64,000 nucleotides of DNA from Ailurus styani. Taxonomy: Eukaryota > Chordata > Mammalia > Carnivora > Ailuridae. Position 1 is the stretch's first letter; every line of letters begins with the position of its first letter. The DNA lies in the NCBI GenBank assembly GCA_002007465.1, contig LNAC01000018.1:6219936-6283935 (forward strand), in the 5' to 3' direction. Below are positions 51,290 to 62,644 of the stretch, piece after piece. The position numbers were made by a program, and so were the translations under genes. The notes under the pieces are model-generated. The model saw only the letters and a program-made list of their open reading frames with translations. It had not been told where the DNA came from and made no database searches.

Positions 51290-51760
51290 TTTTTTTTTCC
51301 ATTTTAGACGATGCTAAATTTGATCACTTGTTTAAGGTGGTGACTACTACTAGATCACTTCATTGTAAATGCACATTTTCCCCCCTTTGTAACTAGTAAG
51401 TAATCTAGGGGTGGTATATTGAGATTGTGTGAAAATCATTTCTTGCACAACCTCTTCCAGTGGTTTTGGCATTCATGGGATGATTATCCTTACATGGATA
51501 ATTCTTTTCTTTTTTTAATAAAAAAATTCTTAATATATGTACATAGTAAGAAACTCACATGGTACAAAGGAGGTCACAGCAAAACGCATGTGTCCCATTC
51601 ATGTTCTATTTCTACTTTCCAATTTTTTCCCAGAATTAACTGTTACCAGTTTCTTTGTGTATCTTTTCAGAAGTTCTAAAGCCCTCCAGTCATGCATTCA
51701 TATATATTCTCTCATTTTTATTTCTTTTTACACAAATGGTAGACACTACAGAGTGTTCTA
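51290..51760 (-). repeat. L1M 3' region, antisense
   Basis: AATTTGATCACTTGTTTAAG, GTGGTGACTACTACTAGATC, TTCATTGTAAATGCACATTT, CTTTGTAACTAGTAAGTAAT and GGTATATTGAGATTGTGTGA match the same antisense L1M segment seen at about 33,230-33,560. Past 51,500 the assignment is weaker. Confidence 0.7.
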
Positions 51761-51769
51761 AATCTTTTT

Positions 51770-52320
51770 TTATTACAGTAAAATAACATTTATCATTTAA
51801 ACCATTTGTGAAGTATACAGTGCGCTGGCATTAAATGTGTTTACAGTGTTGTGTAACCATCACTGCTATCTATATCCAAAACCTTTTTTATCATCCCCAA
51901 CAAAAACTCTGTACCCATTAAATAATAATTCCCTCTACCTCTCCCACAGCCCCTGTAATCTCTTTGGTACTTTATCTGCGAATTTCCCTATCGTTGGTGC
52001 CTCATAAAGGGGGAATCATAAATTTGTTCTCCTGTGTCTGGCTTATTTCACTAAATATAATACTTTCAAGGTCCATCCATGTAACATATATCAAAATTAC
52101 ATTTTTTTTCATGCCTGGGAAATATTCCATTGTATATATATCTATATATCCCTCTATATATAACATGTTTGGTTTATCCATTTATCTGTTGATGGACACC
52201 TGGGTTTCTGCCTTTGGGCTACTGTGAATAATGCTGCTGTGGACATGGGAATAGAAATATCTGTTTGAGTCCCTGGTTTTTGTTTCTTTGGATACATACT
52301 TAGGAGTGGAATTGCATCTT
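51770..52320 (-). repeat. L1M fragment, antisense, 3' UTR into ORF2
   Basis: TTATCATTTAAACCATTTGT, ACAGTGTTGTGTAACCATCA, CAACAAAAACTCTGTACCCA, CTGTGTCTGGCTTATTTCAC, AAGGTCCATCCATGTAACAT, TTGATGGACACCTGGGTTTC, CTACTGTGAATAATGCTGCT and TTAGGAGTGGAATTGC are clear antisense L1 phrases in order. Confidence 0.92.
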
Positions 52321-52545
52321 AATGTATTTTTAACTTAATATATCATGGTTATCATTCCAATTTAATACATTCCAGATAATTGTAGATCTCGTTCATTTTG
52401 ATGATTACCTTGATTCCCAGTGTATGTGTATAATTCATTTAACCAGTTCCTTATTCGTCGGCCTTAGGTTGTTTCCCCTTTTTGTTTTTTACCTTTTTTT
52501 TCCTTTCTGCTATTCTGAACAAGGCTGCAATGAGTAGTTAAGCAA
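52321..52545 (-). repeat. Decayed L1 fragment, antisense
   Basis: GATTACCTTGATTCCCAGTG, ATTCATTTAACCAGTTCCTT and TATTCTGAACAAGGCTGCAA recall antisense L1 ('tatccattcacccattgatg ... gaacaatgctgcaatga'). Separate from the previous piece because the L1 order restarts. Confidence 0.55.
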
Positions 52546-53287
52546 TGCCTTATTTTTTATTTAAAACTGCAGTGTGAAAATGTTGATTGAGCCTGTTCTC
52601 ATTAAGTACACCTTTTCAGTATCCTTAAAATTTAGCTTCTCACAAACCAGATACCTATTACACTTCTATTTTAGGCCCTTACATCTCAACTCAGCTTTTA
52701 GGGTGTCTATTGTGTCCTGGCTACTCTGTCCTTCTCTTCATTCCCTTAGTGTTATCCGTAGCCCCTGCTGGGTGACTTTGTTATGCAGCGTTGTCATGTT
52801 GCATTGTAATTCTTCACATATCCTTATCCTCTTCTGGGTTCTGAGTCCTCTAGGAGGCTGTGCTTTGTATGTAGCAGACCTTCCTACTATGGAGAAATTT
52901 GTATATTCTTGTAAAGTTCCAAGTAGTAATAAATTGAAATGCTTTTGTTAAAATTAACATATAATTACAGAGATTTTTTTTTAAATATGCAGCTAGGACT
53001 GATTTTAGTTCATTAGTGAAGGTGGTAGGAGTACATTCTTTGTTTTCTTTTTGGATGAAGAGAGAAAAAAGTTACTTTGAAGCTAGTTAACGTTTGGTAC
53101 TATTAAGCCCTCCCCTCCATATCTTTTAATACCATTAGAGCTTTCATAGAGTCTTTTAAGGTTTTTTTTCTCCTCAAAATCATATTCATATATTCTGAGA
53201 TTGTGTGAGGAGCTAGCTGTAGTACCATTTTCTTGCATTTTAGCTATGTCTCCATTTTTTATTTTAGGAGCTCATAAGAATGAGTTT
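52546..53287. other. No gene recognised
   Basis: An open frame at 52,574-52,951 on + has no recognisable domain and no exon borders. The pyrimidine-rich text at 52,640-52,880 vaguely resembles an L2 middle. Not called. Confidence 0.35.
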
Positions 53288-53325
53288 TTTTTCTTTTTTT
53301 TTTAAGGTTATTTATTTATTTATTT

Positions 53326-53369
<44 letters not shown>

Positions 53370-53512
53370 AAGCAGGGAGAGCAGGCAGAGAGAGAGGGAG
53401 AAGCTGAATCCTGGCTGAGCAGGAAGCCTGACGTAGAACTCGATCTCAGGACCCTGGGATCATGACCTGAGCCAAAGGACAGACACTTAAGACTGAACCA
53501 CCCAGGCACCCC
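53288..53512 (-). repeat. CAN-SINE, long older type, antisense, with expanded GA repeat
   Basis: AAGGTTATTTATTTATTTAT, an uninterrupted (GA)n of about 40 bases (53,329-53,367), AGCTGAATCCTGGCTGAGCA and head GACTGAACCACCCAGGCACC. Duplication AAGAATGAGTT at about 53,277 and 53,513. Confidence 0.94.
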
Positions 53513-53523
53513 AAGAATGAGTT

Positions 53524-54339
53524 CTTGAAATATAAATTGGATATGCCTTTGGGATTAAATATAGCAAAAGGTGTTATGATTGAGATGACTTAGGCTTTAG
53601 ATGCCAGCAGATTGATGGTTCTAAGGAAGGGGGAGATTTTTTCTACAAACAATTTATGATGAAGACCACTGGCCTTTTCATGCCTCTCAAAAATCTATTG
53701 GTGTTGAAATGTATTGTCTCTAGTCAGCTATGACTTAAATATATCCTGTGTATGCTGCTTTCCCTTTTATTTCTGGACTAATTTTATCTATTTGCGTAAC
53801 AGCTTGTTGAACTTGGCAAGTGGCATAACTTGCTTTATTTACTCTTTCGATCCCAAAGATTCTTTCATTATAAAGTGCATTGATCTAAAACTGCCTAAGG
53901 TTGCTAGTAGACGTAGTTTGAAAGCAGAATCATTAAATACATAGTTAATTTGCTTATAGCTAGTTACCACAAACTTTTTGTAGTAGAGCATGGTAGTGAT
54001 GTATTTTTGTTTATTGCATTTTGCCCACGAGAGTTACTATATTTCTAACATTATACTAACTTACATGATGGAATATAGAAAGAAGGAACTTAAAATAGTT
54101 CAGATTATTTCCCTTTGGGGGGTATGTGGTGAACAATTAGAGTCTATACAGTGTAATACTAGCATTTATTTTTACAGTTTTCAAAGTACTTCGTGTAAGA
54201 GACATGGAAATTCCAACATGGAAAAGGTAATTTGGAGTAAGGTTATTACAACAGGTTTAATTATGTGTGTGTGTGGGAGAGGTGGTAGGAACTGAATTAG
54301 TACCTGAAGGAAGTGTAGGATTTGTTAGGTAGAGAGAAA
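53524..54339. other. No gene or repeat recognised
   Basis: AT-rich intron-like DNA. A short TG run (about 54,264) and no assignable element. Confidence 0.4.
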
Positions 54340-56280
54340 GGGTGAACATTAGTGGGAGCAGCAGCATGACTAAGGGTGCAGAGGTAGGGATGAATACATT
54401 CCAACTTAGTGATGGTAAGGACTGAGAGGGATGCATGCCTGACGGGAGCAGAGGGCTGCTGAGGAGATTTGATAGGTTGGAGGGAATAGTGGATTGTAAG
54501 CCTTGGGAAGCAGAGTGAGGAATTTTAAACCCAGGGAGCTATATATCACTCAGGGCCCTGGCAGGAAATAGAGTAGTTATAGAGGTTTGGGTAGAGTTAA
54601 AGAAAGTAACAAAGGATTGTGAAGTTCCCAAGGTCCAGCAATATCTGGAAGCCATTGATACTTTTAAGCCAATGGAAAGAGGAAAACTGAAGCCTGATGG
54701 GAGCTGGAACAGTGAAAGCCAAGCCAGTGGATAGTACCTGTGGCCGCAGAGGAAATGTTTGGAGGTGGGGAGGGAGCCAGGGAAATAAGGACCACTTTTT
54801 CTTTTCGTTCTCTGATTTCTTTCTAATGCCTCTCATTGGCCTAACCCGCCTGAAAACCAGGGGAGTTTGGACAGTGTAATCCTAGATGTCAGCCTCAAAA
54901 GGTACAAAGCAGAAGGAAGACAGAAGGAAGGATAGAGATTAAGTTTGTGTGGGGAGACTGGGGTCAAACAGAGAATGTCTAGCCCAGAATCCATTTTAAA
55001 TTACTGTGCATGTGTAAGCAGAGGAATGTTATACTGAAAATGCTCTTGTAGGAAGATTTGGTTTAGTGGACTCTGAGGGTCATCTTAAAAAAAAAAAAAC
55101 AAAAACCTCTCTCTCCAGGCAGTTTCAACTATAACAAAAAAGGCAGAAAGAAATCTCTTATTTGATTTATCCTTGTAGCCCCCCCTCCATGGGCTATATA
55201 TACTTAAAAAAATTTTTTTGTAGACTCATTAGATCAGAATTCATCTATTACAGAGGGTTCATTAGATCAGAATTCATCTACTGCAACATCTCTTGTTGTT
55301 CATCTGCAGCAAGAGAGGTAGGATGACAGTGGCTTAGAGGGACAATACAGAGTACCAGTTTTGAAAAGCTTAAGTCTGGTGAATGGGTTAGGGTTAATGA
55401 AGACAAGTGCACAAAGAATAAATCAGGCAAAGGGTACAAGTGTCATAATATGTGTAAACAAAGTGTTATCAGAGTTATGAGTGTTAGGAGGAGGAAGTGA
55501 TGAATTCTATATTGGTGAATAAAGTGATTAAAACACAAAAGTCTTCATGGAGGAACTAACCTTTGAGATAGGCCTTTGAAGAAGCATGGATTGTGACATG
55601 TAAAGATTAGATAGATGAGGACAGTCAGTTACAAGGTATAGCATGAACAAAAGTACAGAGGTGGGAACTGTTTGGCATTTTCAAGAGAGGGATGTATTTA
55701 GAGGAGTTGTGGAAGATGAAATTGCAAGGCAAACTTGGCTCCCTCTGGATGGTCTTAAGCCCACAACAATGGCTTGTATTCAGTTTCCTAGGAAATTGTA
55801 GAGCCATTGACTTTTATGGGCAATGATGAATTGGTTAGAACTGAGCTTTACGATTAATCTAACAGAAGGAGGTGGTAGATACAGTGGAATGGGGAGACTC
55901 CTTGGGAGCCCATTACAGTTTCTCAGGGCAGGTTATAAAGGCAGGTGGGGCCAGTGGGAATATTAAAAGAGGCTGGAGAGTAAAAGAAAGGATTTAGGCA
56001 AAGATTACAGGACAGTTTTGACTCTGGGCACTTAAGTGATATATCAGAAGGAGCTGGTTTTATAAGGTATTGTAGGAGAGGGGGAGGGGAGCATGAGGAG
56101 TTAGGGAAGCTGGAAGAGATGATGAAGTTAATTTTGGATATGGTGAATTGAGGGTGGGAAGCAATGAGATTGTAATGAGTATCAGTCATTTGAAAACATA
56201 GACTGCAGAGGTGCTGGCCAGAGGTGTGGATTTGGGAGTATCTGTATAGTGATAATGAGTTAAGCTTTAGCATTGAACAG
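54340..56280 (+). repeat. Probable ancient interspersed repeats (L2/L3-like, unassigned)
   Basis: Purine-rich phrases such as AAAGTCTTCATGGAGGAACT, TTGAGATAGGCCTTTGAAGA, CATGAACAAAAGTACAGAGG, CCCATTACAGTTTCTCAGGG and GGTGCTGGCCAGAGGTGTGG recur in many mammalian loci ('cttcctggaggaggtgacatttgagctgagacctgaagg ... agcatgtgcaaaggcctggagg'). The same family appears at 59.2-60.0 kb. I cannot name it with confidence, and parts of this block may be unique. Confidence 0.45.
55226..55285. repeat. 33-bp tandem duplication
   Basis: TCATTAGATCAGAATTCATC occurs at 55,226 and 55,259, each followed by TA(T/C)T(A/G)CA. Two copies, period 33. Confidence 0.93.
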
Positions 56281-56930
56281 AAATGGTTGATGTTAAAAAA
56301 AAAGAACAAGTATTAAAAAGAAAAAGTTTCAGAACTTTAGGGAATTAAGTGGATAAGAGAAGGCAAGAGTATGTAAATTACTATTGTTTATTTATTAATT
56401 GATGATGGACATTTGAATTTCTAATTTTTGGCTATTATGAATAAAGCTGCTTTAGACTTTGAGGTATAAGTTTTTATGTGGTCGTGTGTTTTCATTTTTC
56501 TGGGCAAATCCCTAAGGAGTGGAATTGCTGCATATATAGTAAGTATGGTATGTTTAGTTTTATAATAAACTGCCAAACAGTTTTCCATTTTACATTACCA
56601 CCAGCAGTTTATGGGGGTTTTAGTTGCTCCACATCCTCGTGCATACTTGGTATTGTCTGTTTCTTTAAATTTAGCTACTTTAGTGCGTATAGTGTATAGT
56701 ATATAGTATCACTAAAGTTTTAATTTGCAATTCTCTAATGACGAATGTTGAGCATTATTTTTTATGCTTATTTAGCCACTTACATATCTCGGTGAAATGT
56801 CTGTTCAAATTTTTTGTCTATTTAAAAAATTATATTTTGTTGAGTTGTTTTTATGTATTCACAAGTCCTTTGTTAGATATATCTTTTGCAAATAGTTTCT
56901 TTCAGTTTGGAGTTTGCCTTTCATTTTCTT

Positions 56931-57099
56931 TCTTTTTTTTTTTTTAAGATTTTATTTATTTATTTGACAGAGAGAGATCACAAGTAGGCAGAGAAGCAGG
57001 CAGAGAGGTGGGTGGGGGGGAGAGGGGGAAGCAGGCTCCCTGTTGAGCAGAGAGCCCGATGTGGCCTGATCCCAGGACCCTGGGATCATGACCTGAGCA
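56931..57099 (-). repeat. CAN-SINE, mustelid-type (ACAAGTAGG) subfamily, antisense, 5'-truncated
   Basis: AAGATTTTATTTATTTATTT, GAGATCACAAGTAGGCAGAG and GATCATGACCTGAGC, then it stops: the whole head is absent. Duplications GCCTTTCATTTTCTT (56,916) and GCCTTTAATTTTCTT (57,100) enclose it, so it was truncated on insertion, not deleted later. Confidence 0.95.
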
Positions 57100-57249
57100 G
57101 GCCTTTAATTTTCTTAACAGTACTTTTTGAAGAGCAAAACTTTTAAATTTTGATAGAGTCTAATGTGTTGATTTTTTGAGTTCCTATTTAAGAAATACTT
57201 GCCTAATCCAGGGTTACTAAGATTTTTTTCCTGGATTTTCTTCTGGAGA

Positions 57250-57467
57250 TTCCCCCCCACCCTCCCACCCAGAGGGAGACTGCACACTTGTGTGTGAGAG
57301 CAGGGGTTGGGGGGGTGGAGGGGATACAGAGGGAGAGGGAAAGTCTTAAGCAGGCTCCACGCCCAGCATGGAGCCTGATGCAGGGCTCAGTCTCAGGACC
57401 CTGGGATCATGACCTGAACTGAAATCAGGAGTTGGTCACTTAACCCACGGGGCCACCCAGGCTCCCC
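57250..57467 (-). repeat. CAN-SINE, long older type, antisense, in L1
   Basis: CCCCCCACCCTCCCACCCAG replaces the usual AT tail. Then come GGAGACTGCACACTTGTGTG, AAGCAGGCTCCACGCCCAGC, GAGCCTGATGCAGGGCTCAG and head AACCCACGGGGCCACCCAGG. The loss of the A/T tail region suggests age. Confidence 0.85.
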
Positions 57468-58039
57468 TCTCCTAGAGAGTTTATGGTTTCTGCTCTTACA
57501 TTTAGGTCTGTGAACCATTTTGAGTTGATTTTTGTATATGGTGTAAAATTAGGGTTGAAGTTCATTTTTTTCCCTGATGTATATCCAGTGGTTCCAGCAC
57601 CCTTTGTGGAAGGTTATCCTTTCCCCATTAAACTGCCTTGGCACTTTAGTTAAAAATTAATGGGACATATGTGTGTGGGTCTGTTTCTGGCCTTTCAGTT
57701 CTGTTCTGTTGGTCTGTCTTGATGCTAATATACATGTCTTGATTACTGTAGCTTTATAATAAGCCTTAAGGTCACATAATGGAAATTGCTCAGTTTTATT
57801 CTCCATCAAAATTGTTTTGCTATTCTCAGTCCTTTGCATTTCTATCCTGCAGATTTCTGATAAGGACTGTGAAAATTATTTTGTTGTTGTTACCCAATTG
57901 GGATTTAATGACTTAGTGATCTTGAGAGAGTGGCTGGGGGGAGTGGACTTTATCGTACGTAGCAGCAGGACTGAGAATGAACTGAGTTGGCAATTGATTG
58001 ATTCAAACCTTCTGAGGTCTTTAATTTTCTGAAAAGAAG

Positions 58040-58290
58040 CAGCATGATTTAGTGGTGAAGTGATTGGGTAACAGAGTGCTCTGGTTTGAATCCTTACTCT
58101 ATCAGTTACTGGCAGGGTGACCTTTGTCGAACTGTGTTTAGCCTCTCTGTGTCTTTCCTGGCAAATCAGAATAATAAGAATACTTATTTCAGAGTTGTTC
58201 TGAGATTAAATAAGATAATACATGTTAAAGGATTTAGCACAGTGTTCAAGGTGCTCAGTGAATGTTAGTTACTATATTGCTCTGTTCACC
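58040..58290 (+). repeat. MIR element, near full length
   Basis: AGCATGATTTAGTGGTGAAG, GGTTTGAATCCTTACTCTAT, CAAATCAGAATAATAAGAAT, CAGAGTTGTTCTGAGATTAA, GCACAGTGTTCAAGGTGCTC and GTGAATGTTAGTTACTAT. Full MIR order. Confidence 0.9.
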
Positions 58291-59205
58291 TAGAGAGCGT
58301 TAGAAAGTTTCATAATTTGGTAAATTCACTTGTAGGTACTATTTAGTCTACCCTTGTGCTCAGATTCTTCAGCGTGCTTCATTTATTTCAGTTTCAGAAA
58401 GATAGTAGTGTTGTTTGGTTTCTTTTCCATTCCTTTAGTTGTTTTTCCAGCCCCACTTTTCATTGGTGAATTTGGTAATTTATGTATGTAATTAAATTTG
58501 GATTTGTGCATTGGACCATGAGTGGAAAAAAGGACAGTTGGCTTTTAGTGGTGTAAATCATTGCTGTAAATTAAACAAAACAAAACAAGACAACAGCAGG
58601 GTTTTTTTTGGTTTTTTTTTGTTTTTTTTTTTTTTGCTGGCGTTTAGCTGGTTCATCAGGATTGTGAATTGGTGGTTCTTGAATACAAGCGAAAATCCAT
58701 TAGTTTGATTTGATTTTGTCTGTAGTTCTTTACTTGCTGAATAAGCAGGTCTGCTTCCTGGTTTATTTGACTAGTTCTCATTATTGATGTAGCAAAACAA
58801 TTTGCCAGCAAACTCAGCAAGTCTCTTCTTTTTATAAGTGTACTCACTTTGTAAGTAGGGATAATAACAAAAAAAAAAGCTTTTTCCTTCTTATCAGCTG
58901 TTTAATTTTGTGCAGCTAAACATTGAAAATTTGTATGATTTAATGAGAGCCAAAATCAGTCAGCCTAATGAAGCCCTCTAGAAGGGAAGCACTTGGGGCA
59001 TGGGTGGGGAAGGCTGGATTACAGTGTGCACTTTATTTTCAGTTGTAGAACTTTCCAGATGGTCTGTGTCCCTCCTTCACTTCTTTAATTAATGCTTTTG
59101 ATAAATATCCTTACTGATGTCTTTCTTTTATGAATCTCTAAATTCACAAATTTAGAGCTTCATAAATTTATTTACGGGTGCAGTTGTAGCAGAGGAGTGA
59201 ATGAC
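58291..59205. other. No gene or repeat recognised
   Basis: Intron-like DNA with an A-rich (CAAAA) run beside a TTTTTTTTGG run at 58,575-58,636, able to pair with itself. No element assigned. Confidence 0.4.
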
Positions 59206-60020
59206 AAGTTTAAGATTCCTTTGGAACATCTTAGTGGGTAGTAAATCTTGTTAGCAGTGGGTGTTCAGGTCTGGAGCTCAGGAGAGAGAATTTGGACTAT
59301 ACTCATTAACATATCAGAGGTAGGTGAAAGCCTTGGGAGTAGCTAGAATCACTCCAAAAATTATATACAGTGAGAAGAGGAGACAGAAATGGACTGAAGA
59401 TGGAATTCACGTGGTCTATCTGTGGCATTTCCACACTTGGAATCAGTTCTTTTAAAGTGCTTCCATTATATATCAGCTTAGAATAAGATAATATCTGGGT
59501 TTAAGTTGGATTCTATTAAATAATGACCTACATAGATGCAGATTGCTCAGCACAATTCAGCAAATATTTATTGAGGTCCCTCTATGTGCTTTACCTTTGC
59601 TAAGTACTGAGAATATAAGCAACTTTGCCCTTGTGACTTTATAGACTAATATGAGAGGACGCTAAACACATAAACACACAAATAGTGTATAATCACAAAC
59701 TGAAAAATGCTGAGAAGGTAAGTATTGGGTACTCTGTGAGCATTTTAAAAGAGGGACATGATCTCATATGTGTGCAGTCGGGTAGCTTCCCTGAGGAAGT
59801 GACATTTTATTCAACTAGCAATTATTGAGTACCCAGTATATCCCTGTACTGCTATTTAAACTGAGATCTTGTGACTAGATAGTTTAACTGAGAGAAAGAG
59901 GGTGGGATGGAGAAGGCAGGCTCTAAGTAGAGGGGACTTTATGTGCAAAGGTCCTGTAATAGAAAGCAAGAAGCATGATTCCTTCCAGGAATTAAACATC
60001 TCAGTTATAGCTTATAGAAG
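59206..60020 (+). repeat. Probable ancient interspersed repeats, same family as 54.3-56.3 kb
   Basis: GTTCAGGTCTGGAGCTCAGG, AGAGAGAATTTGGACTATAC match the 'tctggagctcaggagagaggtc' part. From 59,555, GCAAATATTTATTGAGGTCC, GCTAAGTACTGAGAATATAA, GGTAGCTTCCCTGAGGAAGT, TATGTGCAAAGGTCCTGTAA match its 'tgtgccaggcactgtgctagg ... gcaaaggcc' part. Class unassigned. Confidence 0.5.
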
Positions 60021-60149
60021 GAGAGCAGGGGAGAGAGGTCAGTTCTTGGCCTTTTCCACCATGGAGAGATTTTGTTCTTTAGAGTAACATTATTGAAAAG
60101 CCAACTGACTTTATTAACTTTTTCTTTAAAAAAAATTAAACATATACAT

Positions 60150-60758
60150 TAGTGGAAAGAATATTTCCTAACATCCATTTCTTTCAGCAATGTTTTGTAG
60201 TTTTCATTGTACAAGTTTTTTTTACCTCCTTGGTTAAGTTAATTCCTCAGTATTTTACTCTTTTTGATGCTATTATAATGGAATTGTTTTCATAATTTTG
60301 TTTTCAGATTGTTCATTATTAGTTACAGAAATGCAACTAGATTTGTATGTTTGACTTTGTGTCCTGCTACTTTGCTAAATTTCTAACTTTGTGTGTGTGT
60401 GTGTGTGGACTTACTAGGGTTTTTTTAATAAGTAAGCTCTCTGTGAACAGAGACAACTGTTTATTTTTTTTCTTCTACTTTAGATGCCCTTTGTTTATTT
60501 TTCATGCCTAATTACTCTGATTAGAACTTGTAGTACTGTGTTGAATGAAAGTGGCAACAATAGACATCCTTTGCCTTTTCCCAATCTTAGAGGAAGTTTT
60601 CACCATTGAGTATGATGTTTGCTCTGGGTTTTCATATATGGCTTTTATTATGTTGAGGTAATTTCCTTCTGTTCCTAGTTTGTTGTTTCTCCCATGAAAA
60701 GGTGTTGAATTTCATCAAACGCTTTTTCTGAATCAATTGAGATGAACTTCTGGTTTGT
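60150..60758 (-). repeat. L1 ORF2 (reverse-transcriptase region), antisense
   Basis: AGCAATGTTTTGTAGTTTTC, CTTGGTTAAGTTAATTCCTC, TTTGTGTCCTGCTACTTTGC, AACTTGTAGTACTGTGTTGA, GAAAGTGGCAACAATAGACA, CACCATTGAGTATGATGTTT and TGAATCAATTGAGATGAACT are the complement of the RT region of L1 ORF2. Decayed and non-coding. A short TG microsatellite (60,391-60,407) lies inside. Confidence 0.93.
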
Positions 60759-60759
60759 T

Positions 60760-61935
60760 TTCCCTTCATTTGGTTTCACAGAATCATGAACCAGACTTAG
60801 AAATAACTCCTGAAACTTGCCCTCAGAAATTCTCTGACCTCTTCTTGCTTCTCTGCATTTTTAGTCTTGCTTGCAGCTATCCTTGTGAATATAAGTACTT
60901 ATATATCATTTTGTAGTATTTTATTATTTCATTACCTTCTATCTCCTGTCTTCTCTCAAACTGTATTCTTTGCTTTCAAAGTCCCTAGTTTCTCATTAGT
61001 CTGACCTCCATTGCTACTCATGGAGATTGTAATAACTTTGAAAGGCTTTCTGGATCATTGCCTTCTTTGGATACTTGCAGCAAGGAACAATATTATAATT
61101 CAGACACACTTAAGTTCTTCTACATTTTTTTAGAAGTTCTACACTTCTAGACTTTAGTGCTACACTTTTACACTTGAGGTTAGTGGCTAGGTATAGATAT
61201 TATATGAATAGTAATTATATCTGTGGTTGGAAATAGTAATGGTAATGGTTATAGCCACCATTTTCCCAAGATTAATATATCAGAACTGAACTGAGGAAAA
61301 AGGTATGTAGAAGTTTGTTTCTGTTGAATTATAGGTTTATGATTTAGTTGGTACAACTCCTAAATTGAATTTTAGTCAGTCATCGACTGATTTGAAGTTA
61401 ACTTGTCTGAAAGTTACTCTTTTGTTAGCTGATATTATTTAAATGTAAGACAGTTGTGATTAGTTAATTTAACGAACACTGTAGTATTTTAGGCTGCATG
61501 CTAGGGAATTAAACTTGAGTAAGATGGAGTCCCCATCCAGGGAAGTGCATTATCTATTAGGGTTACAGTAAAAAAAAACTCTGATTAATTACAGTTTGAG
61601 TGAGAGGTATCCTTTTAGAGAATTAGAAAGCCTAGTTTTCAAGTTCTGAAAGGTCTTGGCGTGGGAGTGGGTGGAAGAAGAACAATTGGAAAGTACCTAA
61701 ATTCCTGATTATATGGAGGTGGTTGCTGGTGTAAAGCAATTGGCCTTTACCTGGTAAGCCAATAGTCTTTTGAGGCTTCAAACAAGAGCATAACAAATTT
61801 GTAGAAAGATGAAGGATGAACAGGAGTTGAGGAGAACCTGGTATCGGAGTTGAATAAGGAAGCTACTGTAATGGGTCAGCTTAGAGAGAATTTTCAATTA
61901 GATCTACAGTTCTGACTCTAATTCCACTTTTAATG
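60760..61935. other. No gene or repeat recognised
   Basis: About 1.2 kb of AT-rich, intron-like DNA with a small local repeat (TTCTACA/TTCTACACTTCTAG near 61,115-61,150). Nothing assignable. Confidence 0.4.
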
Positions 61936-62401
61936 TGTGGGTTTTATACAAAACCAGGCAGTTCTTGAACACCATCTGATTGGTCCTGCAATTCAACTGA
62001 ATATAACACTGTCTACCTGGAGATAGGTTCAGATCCCACAGGTTAAGGGTTCAGTCCTTGAAGACTGCCGCCACCTATGTTATAGGTGTTATATTGTCAT
62101 CTATACTTCTGACCAACTGGCTGTAGGTTGAAGGTTCCAATGACCCCTCTTTGGGTTTGATTTGCTAGAAGGGCTCACAGAACTCAGAGAAATATTTTAC
62201 TTTCTAGATTCCCAGTTTATTATGAAAGAATGTAACTCAGGAATAGCCAGATGGAAGAGATGCCTGGGGCAAGGTATGGTGGTAGAGAAAGAGTATAGAG
62301 CTTCCATGCCCTATTGGAGCACGACACTCTCCCGAGTCTCCATGTGTTCACCAACCTGGAAGCTCTCCATTCCATGTTTTTTTAAAAATTTTTCTTTTTT
62401 T

Positions 62402-62585
62402 GGGCGCCTGGGTGGCTCAGTGGGTTAAAGCCTCTGCTTTCGGCTCAGGTCATGATCTCAGGGTCCTGGGATCGAGGCCCGCATCGGGCTCTCTGCTCAG
62501 CAGGGAGCCTGCTTCCCCCTCTCTCTCTGCCTGCCTCTCTGCCTCCTTGTGATCTCTCTCCCGCTGTGAAATAAAAAAAAAAAAA
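62402..62585 (+). repeat. CAN-SINE, youngest (TCCTTGTG / GTGAAATAAA) subfamily, nested
   Basis: GGGCGCCTGGGTGGCTCAGT, GCCTCTGCTTTCGGCTCAGG, GCCTCCTTGTGATCTCTCTC and GTGAAATAAAAAAAAAAAAA. AAAAATTTTTCTTTTT occurs on both sides as the duplication, within the old SINE's tail. Confidence 0.96.
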
Positions 62586-62644
62586 AAAAAATTTTTCTTT
62601 TTAAGTAATTTCTGCGCCCAGCATGGGATTTAAACTCACAACCC

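Larger units (their letters stand above)
56385..57850 (-). repeat. L1M ORF2 3' part and beyond, antisense, split by two SINEs
   Basis: GATGGACATTTGAATTTCTA, GGCTATTATGAATAAAGCTG, AAGGAGTGGAATTGCTGCAT, AAACTGCCAAACAGTTTTCC, CACATCCTCGTGCATACTTG, ATATCTTTTGCAAATAGTTT, then TTTGATAGAGTCTAATGTGT, then CATTTTGAGTTGATTTTTGT, ATATCCAGTGGTTCCAGCAC, CTTTATAATAAGCCTTAAGG. One long antisense L1 of which only decayed ORF2 remains. Confidence 0.92.
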
